From contig NZ_JAFCLZ010000022.1 of the NCBI RefSeq assembly GCF_018130165.1, positions 98,696 to 162,695 of the forward strand: a stretch of 64,000 nt of DNA. The letters run 5' to 3'. The notes beneath the pieces are model-generated. The model made no database searches. It was not told where the DNA came from and saw nothing but the letters and a program-made list of their open reading frames with translations. Both the position numbers and the translations under genes were made by a program. Position 1 is the first letter of the stretch, and each line of letters starts with the position of its first letter. Positions 17,018 through 26,974 of this stretch are shown in pieces. Origin of the DNA: Bradyrhizobium sp. JYMT SZCCT0180 (GTDB lineage: Bacteria; Pseudomonadota; Alphaproteobacteria; Rhizobiales; Xanthobacteraceae).

Positions 17018-20000
17018 TTGCACGTGAAAATCGAGGGCCAAGACATATTGCTTTCCGCATCGGACCTGATGCGGTTCATGGGTTGCGCACATGCGACCGC
17101 GATGGACCTTCGTTACGCAAGGGGGGATCCGCTCGTTCCTGCGGAGGATTCCGAAGATGCTAAGATCCTCCAGAAGCAGGGTGACGACCACGAATTGAGA
17201 TTTCTCTCCAAGCTAAAAACCGAACATCGTTCAGTCATCGAATTTAGCCGACAGGAAAATTTAGGCGCAGCGGCTCGAGCAACGCGTGACGCCCTCGCCC
17301 AAGGAGCGGAGGTCTTATTTCAGGGAGCGTTCCTTTCCCCTCCATGGGGTGGCTGGTCCGATTTCTTGATAAGAACTGAAAAGCCCTCAAAGTTGGGAGA
17401 TTTTTCGTACGAGGTTGTCGACACCAAATTAAAACGTAAGCCAGACCCGAAGCATATTCTGCAGCTTGTACTCTACTCTGACCTCCTGGCCGAAATTCAA
17501 GGCTGTGAGCCCGACCAAGCCCACATCGAATTGGGTGATGGGACACGCTTCTCGTTTCGGCTTCCCGAATATGCAGCCTATGCCCGTCACGCGCGCGCTC
17601 GACTTGGAGATTTCGTAGTCCGTCCAGCTGCCACATCTCCAGAGCCCGTTAGGATGTGTGGGCTCTGCCGTTGGCGGGAGGATTGCGACAAGCAGTGGGA
17701 AGAGACTGACAGCCTCGCGCTCGTGGCGGGCATATCTCGAAGTCAGCGTAATAAGCTGCTCGCATCCGGCGTGACTACAATGACTGAGCTAGGACGGCGC
17801 GCGAAACGCGTTCCGCGCCTCGCAGAAGCGACGTTGGCGAAATTGGCGGTGCAAGCGCGTCTGCAGTCTGCAAGGCGCGCCGGAGGTCCCCCAACGTTTG
17901 AACTGAAGGCGCTCGCTCCCGATCGTGGTCTCGCGTTACTTCCCGAGCCCGATTCCGGTGATCTCTTCTATGATATAGAAGGCGACCCCTTTTACGACGG
18001 CGGTCTCGAATATCTCCACGGCATCTGGTTCTCGGACAGTGGTCATGATCGGTTTGAAGATTTCTGGGCACACGATCGCGCAGAGGAGGGAGAAGCGCTC
18101 CGTCGGCTCATGGCGTTCTTCGAAACTCGCCTCAGAGAATCTCCCAAGGCTCATATTTATCACTACGCTGCTTATGAAATATCAGCCTTACGTAGACTTA
18201 CGAGTACTCACGGCATTGGGGAAGCGTTGCTCGACCAGATGCTAAAAGAGGGCCGATTTGTCGACCTCTATAGTGTTGTCTCCGGCGGAATTATTGCATC
18301 TGAGCCGGCCTATTCGCTAAAAAATCTCGAAGTATTTTACATGGCGGAACGAACGGGCGCGGTCAAAACGGCTGGCGGCAGCGTTGTCGCGTACGAGACG
18401 TGGAGAGAAACCAAGGATGACAAAATTCTGGAAGAGGTACGCGACTACAACAAAATTGATTGTATTTCGACGCAGCAGCTACGCGACTGGCTCGTCGCTT
18501 CGGTAAGACCTGCTGGCATGGCCTGGTGGAAGAAGGGAGGGGTGAGTGCCGAAAAGACGTTCAACTCAGAAATCATTGCTGAGCAGCAGGCTGCCGCGGA
18601 CGCCTTGCGAAAAAAACTGGAGCCTGTCCGTGCCCGCCTGGGCGGCAAAGTTGCAGAGCTTCTTTTTGATCTCACTTACTTTCATAGGCGAGAGAAGAAG
18701 CCTACCTGGTGGTCGATCTTTGACAAGATCGGCAAGGATGCCGAGGACCTTATTGACGACTTTGATTGTTTGGCTGGCCTTGTGGCTAAATCAAAATCTG
18801 TGGATGGAGGGAAGTTTTGGGAGAGAATGTTTGATTTCCCCGAGCAGGAATCAAAGCTTGACGTTGGAGCGTGCCATACGGACTTGAATGGAATGCCCGC
18901 AGTCGTAACCGTGATGGACATTGACCGCGATAAGCAAGTAGCAATAGTCAAGTTTCCGAAGGCGTACTTCCCGACAGCGCCGGATCAACTGTCTCTACTG
19001 CCATCCGGACCACTAAAGACCGATGCAATCGAGGCGGCCATCGTTCGCGTAGTAGGATCTGCCGTCGCCAACGATCTGCGCTATCCTGCGGTTTTGGATT
19101 TTATTTGTAACGTCCTGCCGAGGTTCAAAACGAAAAATCGGAAGAATGCCATTGTCGGCCCGAACGGAGACCTTGTATCCCAGATCGTTGCTGCCGTTGG
19201 CGACCTTGATCGCAGCGTTCTGCCAATCCAGGGACCGCCAGGCACCGGCAAGACCTATGTCAGTTCGTGCGCTATCCTCGAATTGGTGAGGCGGGGCAAA
19301 CGAGTGGGGGTCGCATCCAACAGTCATAAGGCGATTGATAATTTGCTGTGTGCTGTTCTAGACCGAGCAAATGAGGCAGGTGAAAAAATTGGTGCGGTTA
19401 AGAAGGGTAGCGAGCCGATAACTGGCCCCCATGCCGGAGCAATTTCTCATACTGACAACAATAAGGATCCGAAGCTGCTTACGGAGTCTGTCGTTGGTGG
19501 AACGGCATGGCTCTTTTCCCGGCCCGAATTTGACCAAGCCTTCGATTACCTCTTCGTTGACGAAGCAGGGCAGGTATCGATCGCAAATGTCGTAGCGATG
19601 GGGACTAGCGCCAAAAATATTGTGCTCGTGGGTGATCCGATGCAATTACCGCAACCAATTCAGGGTGCTCATCCCGGCGATAGCGGGCTATCGGCTCTTG
19701 AGTATCTGCTTGCGGGTCATAATACGGTGCCCGCGGATCGTGGGATATTTCTTCCGGTATCTCGAAGGATGCATCCCGACGTCTGCCGGTTTATTTCGAT
19801 GATCGTTTATGAAGGCCGTCTTGCGAACGATGAGGGTGCTGGTCGACAAAGAATCCTCGATGATTCCGGTCATACCCTGTCTGGGGTCCATCTGGTTGAG
19901 GTTCCCCATGCGGGCAATAGCCAATCATCGCTAGAGGAGGTTGTCGGGATCCGGCGACAGATCACTTCACTCTTAGGAAAGCGATTTAGGGATCGCGACG

Positions 20001-20416
20001 GCAATGAAAGGTGCTTGCAACTGAGCGATATCCTTGTTGTGGCTCCCTACAATTTGCAAGTTAACGCACTGAAGGCAGGCCTTCCTTCCGGCGCGCGAGT
20101 CGGAACAGTCGATAAATTTCAGGGACAAGAGGCTCCGGTCTGCATAGTTTCAATGACTACATCGTCAGCTGATGAAATTCCGCGCGGAGTAGACTTTCTC
20201 TTCAGCCTCAATCGCATCAACGTCGCCGTTTCAAGGGCGCAAGTTCTCTCGCTGGTCTTTGCGAGCCCGCGCCTGCTCGACGTACCCTGTGCGAATATTA
20301 TGGAGATGCGTCTAGTCAATAGCTTGTGTGCGCTCAAAGAATATGGCGCGGGTACGGCCGCCCGCACCGGTGATCGATCTCAGGGCATGCCAACTTCTGT
20401 CACCTCACCCTCCTAA
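17018..20416 (+). CDS. TM0106-type RecB-like nuclease / exonuclease / SF1 helicase fusion
   Basis: A 1132-aa multi-domain protein. The start is TTG 17018 or GTG 17024; a G-run just upstream favours the GTG. Residues ~1-230 form a RecB/Cas4-type nuclease: VVDTKLKRKP holds D135 and K137, HILQLVLYSDLL is the Q-x3-Y helix, and Cys23 with C214, C217 and C223 is a plausible 4Fe-4S set. Residues ~315-490 form a DEDD exonuclease-like domain (LFYDIEGDPFYDGG, HYAAYE, YNKIDC). The C-terminal half is a Dna2/UPF1-like SF1 helicase: GPPGTGKT at ~739-746, FVDEAGQVS, GDPMQLPQP, SRRMHPDVC, VDKFQGQEA. It is divergent from the WYL regulator and presumably controlled by it. Confidence 0.8.
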   Translation: MHVKIEGQDILLSASDLMRFMGCAHATAMDLRYARGDPLVPAEDSEDAKILQKQGDDHELRFLSKLKTEHRSVIEFSRQENLGAAARATRDALAQGAEVLFQGAFLSPPWGGWSDFLIRTEKPSKLGDFSYEVVDTKLKRKPDPKHILQLVLYSDLLAEIQGCEPDQAHIELGDGTRFSFRLPEYAAYARHARARLGDFVVRPAATSPEPVRMCGLCRWREDCDKQWEETDSLALVAGISRSQRNKLLASGVTTMTELGRRAKRVPRLAEATLAKLAVQARLQSARRAGGPPTFELKALAPDRGLALLPEPDSGDLFYDIEGDPFYDGGLEYLHGIWFSDSGHDRFEDFWAHDRAEEGEALRRLMAFFETRLRESPKAHIYHYAAYEISALRRLTSTHGIGEALLDQMLKEGRFVDLYSVVSGGIIASEPAYSLKNLEVFYMAERTGAVKTAGGSVVAYETWRETKDDKILEEVRDYNKIDCISTQQLRDWLVASVRPAGMAWWKKGGVSAEKTFNSEIIAEQQAAADALRKKLEPVRARLGGKVAELLFDLTYFHRREKKPTWWSIFDKIGKDAEDLIDDFDCLAGLVAKSKSVDGGKFWERMFDFPEQESKLDVGACHTDLNGMPAVVTVMDIDRDKQVAIVKFPKAYFPTAPDQLSLLPSGPLKTDAIEAAIVRVVGSAVANDLRYPAVLDFICNVLPRFKTKNRKNAIVGPNGDLVSQIVAAVGDLDRSVLPIQGPPGTGKTYVSSCAILELVRRGKRVGVASNSHKAIDNLLCAVLDRANEAGEKIGAVKKGSEPITGPHAGAISHTDNNKDPKLLTESVVGGTAWLFSRPEFDQAFDYLFVDEAGQVSIANVVAMGTSAKNIVLVGDPMQLPQPIQGAHPGDSGLSALEYLLAGHNTVPADRGIFLPVSRRMHPDVCRFISMIVYEGRLANDEGAGRQRILDDSGHTLSGVHLVEVPHAGNSQSSLEEVVGIRRQITSLLGKRFRDRDGNERCLQLSDILVVAPYNLQVNALKAGLPSGARVGTVDKFQGQEAPVCIVSMTTSSADEIPRGVDFLFSLNRINVAVSRAQVLSLVFASPRLLDVPCANIMEMRLVNSLCALKEYGAGTAARTGDRSQGMPTSVTSPS

Positions 20417-20446
20417 CCTTCCTAGACCAGGAAAGGGAGGGACCAA

Positions 20447-20713
20447 ATGTACACTCGCCATGCACAGACCCGCTGCCAGCAAAGAGCAATTCGACCCGAG
20501 GTCGTCGATGCCCTCCTGGATTATGGGTGTCAGAAGCGTCGACACGGCGCGGACGTTTACTTCATGGATAGCTCATCTCGAAAACGAGCTCGTTCCGAGC
20601 TTGGTCGCAGAGAATACGCCAAAATTGAGGGTCGACTGGATCGATATCTGATACTGGGGGATGACGGCCAAATAGTAACTGCTGCGATCCGGCTGCGTAG
20701 GCTCGCCATCTAG
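20447..20713 (+). CDS. DUF4258 domain protein
   Basis: An 88-aa protein with a good GGGAGGG site 5 nt before ATG 20447 and only 30 nt after the helicase-nuclease stop, so very likely co-transcribed. YTRHAQTRCQQRAI and then VVDALLDYG match the DUF4258 pattern (His near the N-terminus, R-x-QQR), a compact alpha/beta fold related to BECR-type RNase toxins. It could be a toxin-like effector or accessory of the upstream enzyme. Confidence 0.65.
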   Translation: MYTRHAQTRCQQRAIRPEVVDALLDYGCQKRRHGADVYFMDSSSRKRARSELGRREYAKIEGRLDRYLILGDDGQIVTAAIRLRRLAI

Positions 20714-20731
20714 GGAGGCTAACGAGGGTAA

Positions 20732-21061
20732 TTAGGACGACAGTTCAACATGGGTAACATAACCATCCGGCCCATTAACGGGGGTTCGCAGAAACCCGGC
20801 AGCGGCTGCGTGTCCGATGCATCCCTTGTCCATACGAAGTTGGACGCCATTAAAATTCAAAAAGACCGGTACGGTCTTAGTGCCGAGATGCCATGCCACA
20901 TGCTTCAATTGCGTTTCAAAATGCGTTTGTCGGGTCCTGTCACGAGCAAGGGTTTTCTTTGCAAGAGAGTTTGCGTCAAAGGTGCTTGTCGCTTTGACGA
21001 ATACATCGCTGGATCCCGGAAGCGGCTCGTAGTCTAATGGCACCCAAACCCAATTTGTCAT
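20732..21061 (-). CDS. Hypothetical protein (109 aa)
   Basis: A minus-strand ORF whose translation (WVWVPLDYEPLPGSSDVFVK, HVAWHLGTKTVPVFLNFNG) looks protein-like, more so than the opposing frame. Another minus ORF ending at 21058 overlaps its start as ATGA, but that ORF runs antisense into mcrB and is doubtful. No family is recognised. Confidence 0.3.
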   Translation of the reverse strand: MTNWVWVPLDYEPLPGSSDVFVKATSTFDANSLAKKTLARDRTRQTHFETQLKHVAWHLGTKTVPVFLNFNGVQLRMDKGCIGHAAAAGFLRTPVNGPDGYVTHVELSS

Positions 21062-21135
21062 GGCCTTTTTAGCCGCTGAGCTGTCATGATCTTGGGAGTA
21101 CTGATGCGTACCAGCGCCATTACGCGCTCCTTGTT

Positions 21136-24030
21136 TTGCCGAAGAAGGGTTGCCAGTTGAGCCAAGCCGACGATATTCGCAAGTTTGTCATCGTCAACCA
21201 TATTTCTCCGGCTCGTTCCCGCGGTGACGCCCAAGTCTCGGTGAGAGCCGGTGATGTGCACCGCGAAATGGATCTCTCAAACTCAATGCCCGCGGTTTGC
21301 AGCGCTATAGGCAGCAGCAAGTTCTGGACAGAGGCGGGTGTTCGCGAGACCAAAAGGGATGGCCCCGCTAATAGCTCGACCGTTGTGTTTACGTTCGCAA
21401 TTGATCAATCGTCTACGATCGACGTTGCGGCCGCCGAGAAAGAATTGCGAGCGCGGTTTGGCAATCCCGATGTTGATAACGAAAAAATTCTATCATTCAA
21501 CCTGCCTGATGGGCGCGCAATTGCGCTTCAGCGCGACATTCAAAATGTTCAACTTTGGCTCGAGAGCAGCGGTCGTACCTTCCCATCGAGTTGGGAAATG
21601 CAACTCTACCAGGCTGACCGGGGGAGGCACTCAAACCTGCCGGGTCGGCTAAAACACAATCCCCCAGAACTGCTTCGCCAGCAGGGATTTCCTCGACCAG
21701 TTCTGAGCGTGCGCGCGCGTAACCGAAATGAGTTCACAAATATCCTCGATTGGTACAGCCAGATGCCCAACACGTTAGATCTTGAAGCGCTAGGCAAGCT
21801 AAAAGCTGCTTTTGTTTCTCATTTTCCAGATTTCGAAGCGCTCGGTTTCGACGCGACGCACGGCAGCTATTGGGATGAAGAGCGCAAATATAAGCAGGCT
21901 CTTATCGAGCGAGTAGCAGAAGTCACAGGGCGAGGAGATGAGTTGTCAAATGCCCAAGTGGGCAATGATGTTCTGGCCATTCTTGAATCTCCAGAATCAA
22001 ACCTTCTTGGCTGGAGGATGACAGATAGGCTGCGAATTGTGCGCTCAACGGCTACGCCGCTGATCAACGAAGCAGCAGGGGCATTGCTTCGAAGTCCTCT
22101 GGATCCGCCTCAAGCCGTCGAAGAATTCGTACAGAAAACGTGGCCTGAATATTCGGAGGGACAGGAGGGCAATATGCCCTATCGGGATATGCGCACGATT
22201 CCGACGATGTTGCTGGCGTTTGCCAAGCCTGAACGGGCGATCGGAGTTCGATACAAGCCGATCTATACGGCAGGGATGCGTCTACTACACCGCTCGTTGC
22301 TCAAAAATGCTCCATTCTCTGCCGCCGAATATGGAGATGTGCTTGCGATGAGCGAAGCCATACTTAATGTCATGCGCGACGATTGGGGATGGAAGCCCCG
22401 TGATCTTTGGGACGTTCAAGGATTTATCTGGGTCACGTGCAACGGTTCTGATGCGGATGAGGCGGTCTCCGATGAAAAATCGATTGTCGCTGAGTCGTCG
22501 AAAAAGAGCGCGGCGCCGACCAATGTAATCCTTTACGGTCCTCCCGGCACCGGCAAGACATATAGGAGCGCGCAAGAGGCCGTCCTCCTGTGCGACGGCG
22601 TTGCTCCCGATGAACAGGACCGACAAAAACTAATGGAGCGCTTTAACGCCTTAAAGGATGCGGGTCGAATAGCCTTTGTAACATTTCACCAAAGCTACAG
22701 CTACGAGGATTTCATTGAGGGATTAAGGCCGGAAACCGCCGCCGAGGATGAAGGTGGTCAATCCTCCTCTGGAGGTTTCCGGCTCAAGCCAACCGATGGC
22801 GTCTTCAAACGCATTTCTGCACTTGCCGAACAGGCTGGGGCAGTTAGACCGGCAGCGTCCGCATTCGATCTTGATGGCCGCAATTTTTTTAAGATGTCAC
22901 TCGGCCGAGCTTACGATCAGAGCGAGATCTACCAAGCCGCAATTGACGGAGGATATGTCGCGCTGGGCTGGGGTGGAGACACGGATTGGAGTGATCCAAT
23001 CTTCGAAAAATTTGATGCCATTTTGGAAAAGTGGAGATCCGTCGAGCCAGATATTAGCAGCAACCGGGGTGATGTAACCCAGACGTTTCGGTTACGTGCA
23101 ATGATGCAAAAGGGCGATATCGTAATCGTATCTGATGGCAACAGTCAGTTCCGCGCGATTGGCGAAATCATCGGACCCTATGAATTTGCGAAGGACGCCA
23201 CCGACTATCGACATCGGCGAAAAGTACGTTGGTTACGTGTTCTTGAGAAATCGTTGCCGGTCGAGACTATTCTCGATGGCAAATTCACGATGATGTCGCT
23301 TTATCGAATTGATCCCAAAAAGATAAAGCGAGCTGCCCTTGAGACAATACTGGGTGAACAGGGAGCTACTACCACCACAGACCTCAACAAGGATCCGGAT
23401 CCGTATGTTCTGGTCATCGATGAAATCAACAGGGCCAACATTTCTAAGGTCTTCGGAGAACTCATTACCCTGATTGAACCAGACAAGCGGTTGGGCTGTC
23501 TCAATGCGCTAACGGTGACGCTGCCATATTCTCACGAGGAATTCGGCGTGCCAGCAAATCTCCACATTGTAGGTACGATGAACACGGCCGACAGGTCGAT
23601 AGCCTTGTTGGATACAGCTCTACGTCGGCGATTCCAATTTAAGGAATTGATGCCCCAACCCTCTCTTCTCGGCGACAATGTGGGTGGAGTGAATATTCGG
23701 GCCCTTTTGTCCGCGTTGAACGAGCGGATTGAGTATTTCTTCGATCGGGAACATCAGATAGGGCATGCTTATTTCATGGAATGTCAGTCCCGAACGGACT
23801 TGGATAGAGTGATGCGCACCAAAATCATTCCGCTTCTGTCCGAATACTTTTACGACAATTGGGAAAAGCTGCGCGAGGTACTCGGTGAGACTAGTGATGA
23901 GGGGCATTTCACTGTTCGGACCAAGCTGCGGCCTCCAACCACGGGAGCAATGGATTCTGACATCGAACGCTACCGCTATGACGTGCGTCCCGAGTTTCCT
24001 GCGAATGCATATGATCACTTCATGTCATGA
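21136..24030 (+). CDS. mcrB: McrB-type AAA+ GTPase with extra N-terminal and inserted domains
   Basis: 964 aa. The first ~75 residues (IRKFVIVNHISPARSRGD, VSVRAGDVHREMDLSN, MPAVCSAIGSSKFW) match a small winged-helix-like module seen at the N-terminus of some restriction proteins. The McrB motor carries Walker A GPPGTGKT (468-475), TFHQSYSYEDFIEGLRP, Walker B VLVIDEINRANISK (~758-771) and GTMNTADRSIALLD. Between Walker A and B lies a ~200-aa insertion with GDIVIVSDGNSQFRAIGEI, resembling an EVE/PUA-like domain that could read modified bases. It powers the McrC nuclease to cut modified DNA. The stop overlaps the mcrC start (ATGA). Confidence 0.8.
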   Translation: MPKKGCQLSQADDIRKFVIVNHISPARSRGDAQVSVRAGDVHREMDLSNSMPAVCSAIGSSKFWTEAGVRETKRDGPANSSTVVFTFAIDQSSTIDVAAAEKELRARFGNPDVDNEKILSFNLPDGRAIALQRDIQNVQLWLESSGRTFPSSWEMQLYQADRGRHSNLPGRLKHNPPELLRQQGFPRPVLSVRARNRNEFTNILDWYSQMPNTLDLEALGKLKAAFVSHFPDFEALGFDATHGSYWDEERKYKQALIERVAEVTGRGDELSNAQVGNDVLAILESPESNLLGWRMTDRLRIVRSTATPLINEAAGALLRSPLDPPQAVEEFVQKTWPEYSEGQEGNMPYRDMRTIPTMLLAFAKPERAIGVRYKPIYTAGMRLLHRSLLKNAPFSAAEYGDVLAMSEAILNVMRDDWGWKPRDLWDVQGFIWVTCNGSDADEAVSDEKSIVAESSKKSAAPTNVILYGPPGTGKTYRSAQEAVLLCDGVAPDEQDRQKLMERFNALKDAGRIAFVTFHQSYSYEDFIEGLRPETAAEDEGGQSSSGGFRLKPTDGVFKRISALAEQAGAVRPAASAFDLDGRNFFKMSLGRAYDQSEIYQAAIDGGYVALGWGGDTDWSDPIFEKFDAILEKWRSVEPDISSNRGDVTQTFRLRAMMQKGDIVIVSDGNSQFRAIGEIIGPYEFAKDATDYRHRRKVRWLRVLEKSLPVETILDGKFTMMSLYRIDPKKIKRAALETILGEQGATTTTDLNKDPDPYVLVIDEINRANISKVFGELITLIEPDKRLGCLNALTVTLPYSHEEFGVPANLHIVGTMNTADRSIALLDTALRRRFQFKELMPQPSLLGDNVGGVNIRALLSALNERIEYFFDREHQIGHAYFMECQSRTDLDRVMRTKIIPLLSEYFYDNWEKLREVLGETSDEGHFTVRTKLRPPTTGAMDSDIERYRYDVRPEFPANAYDHFMS

Positions 24031-25337
24031 TCCATCGAACAGTCCGCGAGTGGGATTACATAGCTGTTGAGCCGCCTATCGGCGGACCGGCCGGTCTAAG
24101 TCGCTCAGTTGCCGACCGACTGTTGAAAGCAGCGCGCAATACGGCGCTCGGAGGTGAGGATGGAGAGAAGATCCTCGTCAACGGCGTCTCAAGGCTTCGC
24201 GCTCAACAGGTGGTCGGCATTCTGGCCACGGAGGACGCGACACTCGAAATCTTGCCCAAAATAGATGGCTCGACCAGTGATAATGCCGCGGCTCGCCGAA
24301 GCCTAGTCCACATGCTGGCGGTAGTGCTCGATCTAGAAATTGCCCCCGGCGCGAATGCCGACTTGAGCTGGCAGAAGGATGACCTTCTGGAGATCCTCGT
24401 TCGATTGTTCTGCGATAAACTGTTTGCAGTGCTTCATCGTGGAATGCCGCGGCGGTACGTCGGCAACCAGGATGATCTCTCGACCCTACGGGGCCGGCTA
24501 GACGTGGTACGTCAATTTACAGTGTTGGGAGCCACACCTCAAAAGCTTGCTTGCCAATTTGAAAATCTCAGCGCCGATATTGCGTTGAATCAAATAATGA
24601 AGGCGGCAGTCGCGCGGTTAACGACAACTTCTCGCTCGGAGCAAAATCGCCGAAGATTAACGGAGCTTGCCTTCGCATTCGATGAGGTGAGCGCGGTCGC
24701 GGTCAAGGAGCTCCCTTGGAACAAGGTTGTTATTGATAGAACTAATAGCGGGTGGCTTGAGTTGTTTCGCTTTGCGAGGTTGCTGTTGGGAGATCGCTTC
24801 CAAACAACGACAAGAGGCAATGCTCGAGGCTTTTCTCTGCTTTTTGAGATGAACACGCTTTTTGAGGAATTCATCGGTCGAATGTTCAGGCGGGCACTCT
24901 CCGGAACGGCCTTTCAAGTCGTTCTGCAAGGGCCCCAAAGCTACGCGTTGATTGATCATGCAACCGGCGCTCGTCGTTTCGCAACAAGGCCGGACATCGT
25001 CGTGAGCAAGGACGGTAAACCCCTTCTGATCATCGACACCAAATGGAAGCGTTTGAAGGGAGAGATAGATGACGCCAAGCGCGGCGTCGGACAGGCCGAC
25101 ATCTATCAAATGATGGCGTATGCCCATGTGTATAATAGTAATTCTTTGATGTTGCTCTATCCACACCATGACGAATTAAGCATCGGCGAAGGGCTCCAGA
25201 CGCTGCACCGCATTGCTGATAAGCAGGACAGCCGTCTTGCGATTGCGACGATAGCGTTGTCTGATCCAAAGTCCGTCGGAATGCGTTTGAGAAGGCTTCT
25301 GCTAGGAGACGCCGAAGTTTTTAATCTGACAATGTAG
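24027..25337 (+). CDS. mcrC: McrC-type nuclease subunit
   Basis: 436 aa, overlapping mcrB by 4 nt. The N-terminal region (IAVEPPIGGPAGLSRSVADR, GILATEDATLEILPKIDG) fits the McrC family. The C-terminal PD-(D/E)XK core is TRPDIVVSKDGKPLLIIDTK followed by WKRL, with the D and D-x-K catalytic residues intact. It associates with the McrB hexamer and cleaves DNA after GTP-driven translocation. The length is normal for the family. Confidence 0.8.
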   Translation: MIHRTVREWDYIAVEPPIGGPAGLSRSVADRLLKAARNTALGGEDGEKILVNGVSRLRAQQVVGILATEDATLEILPKIDGSTSDNAAARRSLVHMLAVVLDLEIAPGANADLSWQKDDLLEILVRLFCDKLFAVLHRGMPRRYVGNQDDLSTLRGRLDVVRQFTVLGATPQKLACQFENLSADIALNQIMKAAVARLTTTSRSEQNRRRLTELAFAFDEVSAVAVKELPWNKVVIDRTNSGWLELFRFARLLLGDRFQTTTRGNARGFSLLFEMNTLFEEFIGRMFRRALSGTAFQVVLQGPQSYALIDHATGARRFATRPDIVVSKDGKPLLIIDTKWKRLKGEIDDAKRGVGQADIYQMMAYAHVYNSNSLMLLYPHHDELSIGEGLQTLHRIADKQDSRLAIATIALSDPKSVGMRLRRLLLGDAEVFNLTM

Positions 25338-25545
25338 TAACGTTGCTGTTGCCTGTCTCCTGGGTCAAGAAAACGGATTGCGCGCGAGACAAGAGGTTGA
25401 TTGGCTGCCAAATAGTTGGAACGTCATCCCGCTGGCCTGTCTGAGAGCCTACGGAATTCTCGTGTAGACAGCAATCCGCCTTCGAAGTTCATCGCGCGGA
25501 TATGGAATGCTATCGCAGGCCAGCGAAGTCGTGCCCGAAAGGGCC

Positions 25546-26973
25546 TTACTCCGCAGCCTCTCCTGCCGCCTCGATCAACAGCACATCCAAGCTCTCAATC
25601 TCCTGCATGGCCCTGCCGGCAATGCCTTGGAAATCGCCATAGAGGCCAGCGGTCGAATCGAGGACGCCTCGAAGCTGCTCTTCGCGTTTGGCCCACAACC
25701 GCATCATCATCTTGCGCTCACGGTTGAGATCCTGCTGCATGTCGGTGAACCGTTCGACGATGGCATCGATGCGGTGGCGGAAGCGCGGACCGGTCAGGTA
25801 GGCGTACACCATCTCCATCTTGGTCTGCTGGCCTTCCTGTGCTTGTCGGCTGCCGGCGAGGTCGATCAGCGACTGGCGAAGGACAACCGCGAGCGGGATG
25901 GCGAAGCGCGGCTCCGCGACCCAAACGTTGTCGATGAGATCGAATGTCTCGACACCCTTGGGCAAAGCACGGGAAACGATCAAGGCGATCTCCGCTTTTG
26001 CGGCGCGCTGATCATCGCGCAGTTTTCCGAGCCAGTGATCATTCCAATTCTTGGTGTGCTTCATTTCCCAGAGAATGGTGCCGCAGGCCTGACCCGCGGA
26101 GCTAAGAACACGATGCGCCACGTCGCCGCCGAACTCGCCCTTGGCTACGGGCTCGATTACATCACGCGGAAAGCGGCTACGGAGCAGGGATTCAAGCTCG
26201 ATCTCGAGCGTCTCGCCCTGCAACTGCTGCGAGCCCTGTTCGGCTTTGCGCCGGAGATCCTCGATCTGTCGCTGCATGCCGGCGATCTGGGCCTCCTTCT
26301 CGGCGACCTTGGACTTGAGGGTATCCTCGGCTTCTAATTTGGCCTTCTCGCGAACGGCGACAAGATTCTCCTGAACCTTCTTCTCGACAGTCAGTTCGAC
26401 CTCGCGCCTGGCGTCATCCAGCTCGCGCTGCTTGCGCAGCACTTCAGTCTGCGCCTGCTGCGCTTGCGCCAGTTTCGCGTTATTCGTCGTTAGCGTTTGC
26501 TGCAGCTCCTTAAGCTGCTCGTCGCGCTGGCCAAGCTCGTCGGCCAAGGCTGTCCGGGCCTTCTTCGCCTCGGTCTCAACGATGGCGGCGCGCTCCGTTT
26601 TCAACTTGGCCGCCACGTGCTCGTCGATGCTCTCGCGGGCTTTGGCGACGTCGTCCTGAATCTGCCTGAGCTTGGCCTCGCGGCGGCCGAAGTCGGCCTC
26701 CTTAGCTGCAAGCTGCGCCTCGAACTGCCTGCGCGTCTCGGCGATCAAGGGTGCAGCAAGGGATTCCGTCAACTTGATTTCGGTACGGCACTCGGGGCAG
26801 ACGATCTGAGGGTCGGTCACGGTATCGGTCCTATTGTGGATATCTTGAATTGTATCGATGTTTCGGACCACCCTTGAGGCGTCCGGCCGCGTTATCCCCG
26901 GCAATCGCATCGGACGGAGGGGCAACGCCTTGGGCGGCATCGGTTTCGAGTTGTTGTCAGTCTCGTGGGGCAT
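25546..26973 (-). CDS. DUF2130 coiled-coil protein
   Basis: 475 aa from ATG 26973, one nucleotide after the stop of the AAA gene; the open frame further upstream overlaps the AAA gene and is not coding. ICPECRTEIKL-like residues (actual VCPECRTEIKL, ~57-67) hint at half a zinc ribbon. Residues ~75-290 are a long Lys/Glu/Gln coiled coil (KLRQIQDDVAKARESIDEH and similar). The C-terminal ~180 residues (GDVAHRVLSSAGQACGTILW, EMKHTKNWNDHW) match DUF2130, thought to be a PD-(D/E)XK-type nuclease-like domain. It is the last gene of the operon with the AAA ATPase and GIY-YIG nuclease. Confidence 0.7.
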   Translation of the reverse strand: MPHETDNNSKPMPPKALPLRPMRLPGITRPDASRVVRNIDTIQDIHNRTDTVTDPQIVCPECRTEIKLTESLAAPLIAETRRQFEAQLAAKEADFGRREAKLRQIQDDVAKARESIDEHVAAKLKTERAAIVETEAKKARTALADELGQRDEQLKELQQTLTTNNAKLAQAQQAQTEVLRKQRELDDARREVELTVEKKVQENLVAVREKAKLEAEDTLKSKVAEKEAQIAGMQRQIEDLRRKAEQGSQQLQGETLEIELESLLRSRFPRDVIEPVAKGEFGGDVAHRVLSSAGQACGTILWEMKHTKNWNDHWLGKLRDDQRAAKAEIALIVSRALPKGVETFDLIDNVWVAEPRFAIPLAVVLRQSLIDLAGSRQAQEGQQTKMEMVYAYLTGPRFRHRIDAIVERFTDMQQDLNRERKMMMRLWAKREEQLRGVLDSTAGLYGDFQGIAGRAMQEIESLDVLLIEAAGEAAE

Positions 26974-26974
26974 C

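Noticed and set aside
21058..21201. Minus-strand small ORF overlapping the start of the 109-aa ORF by ATGA
   Set aside because: It runs antisense into the conserved N-terminal module of mcrB; the overlap is probably coincidence.
25507..26337. Plus-strand ORF (276 aa) opposite the DUF2130 gene
   Set aside because: Antisense of a coiled-coil coding region, which typically gives long open frames.
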